7,079 nucleotides of DNA from Desulfocapsa sulfexigens (GTDB lineage: Bacteria; Desulfobacterota; Desulfobulbia; Desulfobulbales; Desulfocapsaceae). The stretch is from the NCBI GenBank assembly GCA_020721165.1, contig DYNG01000037.1, forward strand, positions 1 through 7,079, read 5' to 3'. The notes beneath the pieces are model-generated. The model saw nothing but the letters and a program-made list of their open reading frames with translations, did no database searches and was not told the origin of the DNA. The translations under genes were made by a program, and so were the position numbers. This document shows, piece after piece, positions 5,146 to 7,079 of this stretch (positions are counted from its first letter, which is position 1; the number at the start of each line of letters is the position of its first letter).

Positions 5146-6501
5146 TCAGCAACAGCGGGCCAAGCCCCCCTGGGCTGTTTCCCGGTATTCAGATTTCATA
5201 TCCCGACCGGTCTGCTTCATCGCCTCAATCGCCTTGTCAATCCCCACGATATGCCAGTCAGGCAGACCTTCACGGGCTATCAGATACGAGGTCCAGGCCT
5301 TGACCGCCCCCATGGCATTCCGCTCAATACAGGGGATCTGCACATAGCCTTTCACCGTATCACAGGTCATGCCCAGATGATGTTCCAGTGCGGTCTCGGC
5401 GGCATTCTCCGCTATACGCACATCGCAGCCGTTAGCAAGGGCGACCAGTGCAGCAGCCATGCTTGAGGCAACCCCGATCTCTCCCTGACAGCCCACCTCA
5501 GCCCCGGAGATACTGGCGTTTTGCTTGCAGATAAAACCGATTGCCGCTGCGCCAAGCAGCGCCTTGCGCACCGCTTCAAGGGACCGTTTCTGATGCTGAC
5601 GCAACAGATGCACCACTGCCGGTAGCACACCGGCAGAACCACAGGTTGGTGCGGTAACCACGATATGCCCGGCAGCGTTCTCCTCTGCTGCGGCAAAGGC
5701 ATAGGCACAGAGGTAAAGCAGCAGCCGCTCGCTGTTTTGCGGCAGCTCCTTTGCCCGCTGAAACATCAGGGCAGCCTTGCGGTGCAGCCCGATCGGACCG
5801 GGCAGATACCCCTCGGTATGCACACCCCGTTGCACGGAATCTTCCATCACCTTGATAATCCGGTCAAGCTGGGCGTTAATCGCTACTTCCTTCAAGCCGG
5901 TAATGGCAATTTCATTGGCCAGCATCAGCTCATCAAGTTTCAGTCGGTGCTTCTTCAGCTGCTTCCATAGCTGTTCGGCATTTTCATAGGGATAACAGGG
6001 GGCACCGCGCTGCGGTTCCTGCCAGCCTTTCCACTGCAAAAAACCTCCACCCACCGAGTAATATTCTTTTTCAAGAATGATCCCGGCCTCACCGGAGAGT
6101 TGTATCACCATGGTATTACTGAATGGGTATCCATGCTGCTGGTCATCCCAGAGTAAAGCCGAAGCTTGAAATGCAAGCTGTCGGTTGCCCAGCCTGATCA
6201 TGATCCGGTTCGTTTGTTCAAGGCTGATTGAATCAAGAAAATCCGGCGGACAGGTTTCAGGTGACTGTCCAAGCAGACCGGCAACAACGGCCCGATCAGT
6301 ACCATGCCCTTTGCCTGTGGCTGCCAGCGAACCATACAGCTGTACCTGTAGCGTGGTTGCTGCAGCCTGCTGTTCCGGCAACAAGGCCTGCATCAGAGTA
6401 AAAAAGTCAAATCCGGCCTTCATCGGCCCGATGGTGTGGGAGCTGGATGGTCCCGGCCCGATCTTCAGCAGGTCAAAGACGGAGGTCGTGATAGTTGTCA
6501 T
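5146..6501 (-). CDS. sdaA: L-serine dehydratase, single-chain [4Fe-4S] type
   Basis: The enzyme converts L-serine to pyruvate and ammonia using an oxygen-sensitive [4Fe-4S] cluster. The 451-residue length matches the fused single-chain form. The beta domain opens with GPGPSSSHTIGPMKAG (15-30), and SLAATGKGHGTDRA follows (58-71). The alpha domain carries TAPTCGSAGVLPAVV (283-297), SGAEVGCQGEIGVASS (332-347) and HHLGMTC...IPCIERN. Cys338, Cys380 and Cys391 have the same 42- and 11-residue spacing as the cluster ligands of the Legionella enzyme (343, 385, 396, from memory). The chain ends in Arg-Cys-Cys, where that enzyme has a C-terminal Cys acting as fourth ligand. ATG 6501 is preceded by AGGAG nine bases upstream. 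The gene leads the run and is followed closely by the permease, which would supply its substrate. Confidence 0.95.
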   Translation of the reverse strand: MTTITTSVFDLLKIGPGPSSSHTIGPMKAGFDFFTLMQALLPEQQAAATTLQVQLYGSLAATGKGHGTDRAVVAGLLGQSPETCPPDFLDSISLEQTNRIMIRLGNRQLAFQASALLWDDQQHGYPFSNTMVIQLSGEAGIILEKEYYSVGGGFLQWKGWQEPQRGAPCYPYENAEQLWKQLKKHRLKLDELMLANEIAITGLKEVAINAQLDRIIKVMEDSVQRGVHTEGYLPGPIGLHRKAALMFQRAKELPQNSERLLLYLCAYAFAAAEENAAGHIVVTAPTCGSAGVLPAVVHLLRQHQKRSLEAVRKALLGAAAIGFICKQNASISGAEVGCQGEIGVASSMAAALVALANGCDVRIAENAAETALEHHLGMTCDTVKGYVQIPCIERNAMGAVKAWTSYLIAREGLPDWHIVGIDKAIEAMKQTGRDMKSEYRETAQGGLARCC

Positions 6502-6555
6502 TACTCCGTGCTCCTCTCAATTGCAGGGTTGCAGGTGTCTGGTACGGTTTCATCG

Positions 6556-6606
6556 GTATACGCAGTTTCTTGCGTTAAAAGCATAGCACACTGTTCAGTA
6601 TACGCA
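6556..6606. repeat. Direct repeat pair, TGCGTATACYGA on the minus strand
   Basis: GTATACGCA occurs at 6556-6564 and again at 6598-6606 on the plus strand. On the minus strand the match extends to TGCGTATACYGA, with one variable base. The copies are 42 bases apart, close to four helical turns. One overlaps the candidate -35 box and the other lies just past the predicted transcription start. This placement suits a looping or tandem-dimer regulator, but no regulator gene is in the window. Confidence 0.45.
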
Positions 6607-6607
6607 A
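6580..6607 (-). promoter_or_regulatory. Candidate promoter of the sdaA run
   Basis: On the minus strand, TTGCGT (6607-6602) and TATGCT (6585-6580) are separated by 16 bases. The -10 box is preceded by TGC, an extended -10 element that can offset the weak -35. This is the best candidate in the 154-base gap between the hsdR remnant and sdaA; the predicted leader is about 70 bases. It is read by eye only. Confidence 0.4.
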
Positions 6608-6655
6608 TGTGCGGGAACAACATTAGGTAGTTGCGCGAGGTGAAGCCGACAGCAG

Positions 6656-6850
6656 TTAAAAATGGATCTGCATACTGATCTGTGCCGGGGTGTAGCCGTT
6701 TTTGGCAAGGTATTCGGTGATAAGTGCTTCCTGGATGTTGCTGTTGTTCGGCAAGTCGATCTTGTCGCCGAGGTAGCGATAGCCGAGTTCGTCCATGAAC
6801 AGTGCGATAACGCGGTTCTGTGTTGCTCTTTCTGGCTGGCCGATGGTCAT
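6656..6850 (-). pseudogene. hsdR: Type I restriction endonuclease subunit HsdR, N-terminal remnant
   Basis: The surviving 64 codons read MTIGQPERATQNRVIAL, then ELGYRYLGD, NSNIQEALITEYL and GYTPAQIS. This is the characteristic start of type I R subunits, whose full length is about 1000 residues with PD-(D/E)xK nuclease and helicase domains. After AQIS the sequence leaves the family pattern (MQIHF) and stops at TAA 6658-6656. No continuation of HsdR is seen in the other two frames of the next 150 bases. The break is next to a short CAGATC repeat, which could mark a deletion end. The start is taken at ATG 6850, which overlaps the upstream ATPase stop (ATGA); ATG 6859 is three codons earlier in frame. 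The fragment lacks every catalytic motif, so it cannot cleave DNA. Confidence 0.82.
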
Positions 6851-7079
6851 ATCAACCATCCCTCAATATTTCTAGAGAAAAACTCCTCCAACGGAATACC
6901 TTGGGCACCCACCAGGAGCGTCTGCGCCTCGGGGTAGCGATCCCGGAAACGAGTCAGCCCCGCAGCCTTGCCGCTTCTACCACTCTTTACCTCGATAGCC
7001 CAGATGTCGCGCCCTCTGGCAATCACAAAATCAACCTCATGGTCACCGTCCCGCCAATAGGTGACGCTATATTCGACTG
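6847..7079 (-). CDS. AAA-family ATPase with DUF4143 domain, C-terminal 76 residues
   Basis: This gene enters from the right edge and only its end is visible (frame from 7077, stop TGA 6849-6847). The segment YWRDGDHEVDFVI, then IWAIEVKSG, then a helix and FSRNIEGWLI is the C-terminal PD-(D/E)xK-like part of DUF4143 proteins, with Asp16, Glu29 and Lys31 of the visible piece in the nuclease-like positions. Family members have an N-terminal P-loop AAA domain, which would be outside the window. Their function is poorly known. Its stop overlaps the hsdR start as ATGA, so it was part of the same operon as the type I restriction genes. Whether the hidden part is intact cannot be judged. Confidence 0.8.
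   Translation of the reverse strand, partial: VEYSVTYWRDGDHEVDFVIARGRDIWAIEVKSGRSGKAAGLTRFRDRYPEAQTLLVGAQGIPLEEFFSRNIEGWLI

Larger units (their letters stand above)
1819..6501 (-). other. Predicted five-gene transcription unit: serine dehydratase, permease, binding lipoprotein, HD-GYP, cytosine deaminase
   Basis: All five genes are co-directional. The gaps are 24, 49, -11 and 13 bases, and no terminator hairpin with a T run was seen between them. The 49-base gap before the lipoprotein could hold a weak internal promoter. Shared theme by inference: uptake and deamination of nitrogenous nutrients plus a sensor/second-messenger pair. Whether all five are made from one transcript is not shown by sequence. 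Confidence 0.6.

Noticed and set aside
6501..6623. A 40-codon minus-strand open frame (ATG 6623) whose TAA overlaps the sdaA ATG as TAATG, resembling a leader peptide.
   Set aside because: It has no Shine-Dalgarno, no enrichment in serine codons and no family resemblance. It runs across the candidate promoter, and sdaA has its own AGGAG. It is most likely chance.
6502..6655. A cyclic-dinucleotide (GEMM) riboswitch upstream of sdaA, given the HD-GYP gene in the run.
   Set aside because: The conserved GEMM core and its tetraloop-receptor elements are not present; only the short direct repeats and promoter-like boxes are seen.

Overview
The window reads almost entirely on the minus strand. It suggests a moderate-GC, largely anaerobic Gram-negative bacterium. 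The HAMP-like/HD-GYP protein, the iron-sulfur serine dehydratase and the general look of the proteins fit Desulfuromonadia (Geobacter/Pelobacter/Trichlorobacter-like), but that assignment is recall-based and not proven here. No rRNA, tRNA, CRISPR array or complete insertion sequence was seen. No stretch over about 155 bases lacks a gene.

Layout from right to left, which is the direction of transcription. (a) 7079-6847 is the C-terminal end of a DUF4143-type AAA ATPase. It overlaps (ATGA) the first about 64 codons of a type I restriction subunit, hsdR, which breaks off at 6656, so this is a decayed restriction locus. (b) 6655-6502 is a short intergenic region with a candidate promoter and a 12-bp direct repeat spaced 42 bp. 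(c) 6501-1819 is a tight five-gene run: L-serine dehydratase (sdaA), an 11-helix amino-acid permease of the HAAAP type, a family-3 solute-binding lipoprotein, an HD-GYP cyclic-dinucleotide phosphodiesterase with a HAMP-like N-terminus, and a cytosine deaminase of the yeast Fcy1 type. Gaps between these genes run from an 11-bp overlap to 49 bp. (d) 1750-1146 is a Phd/YefM-type antitoxin and a ParE/RelE-type toxin, overlapping by 4 bp and preceded by a palindrome that covers the likely -10 box. (e) 1141-1 is the first 380 residues of a type IIG restriction-methyltransferase, starting at the toxin's stop codon and running off the window.

How the genes may work together (inference). The five-gene run links import and deamination of serine (pyruvate plus ammonia) with deamination of cytosine (uracil plus ammonia). 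A periplasmic amino-acid-binding lipoprotein is paired by gene overlap with a second-messenger phosphodiesterase, which suggests that nutrient sensing is coupled to cyclic dinucleotide turnover. This metabolic run sits between two restriction loci of different type, one decayed and one apparently intact and coupled to a toxin-antitoxin pair, so the edges on both sides look like accessory DNA.
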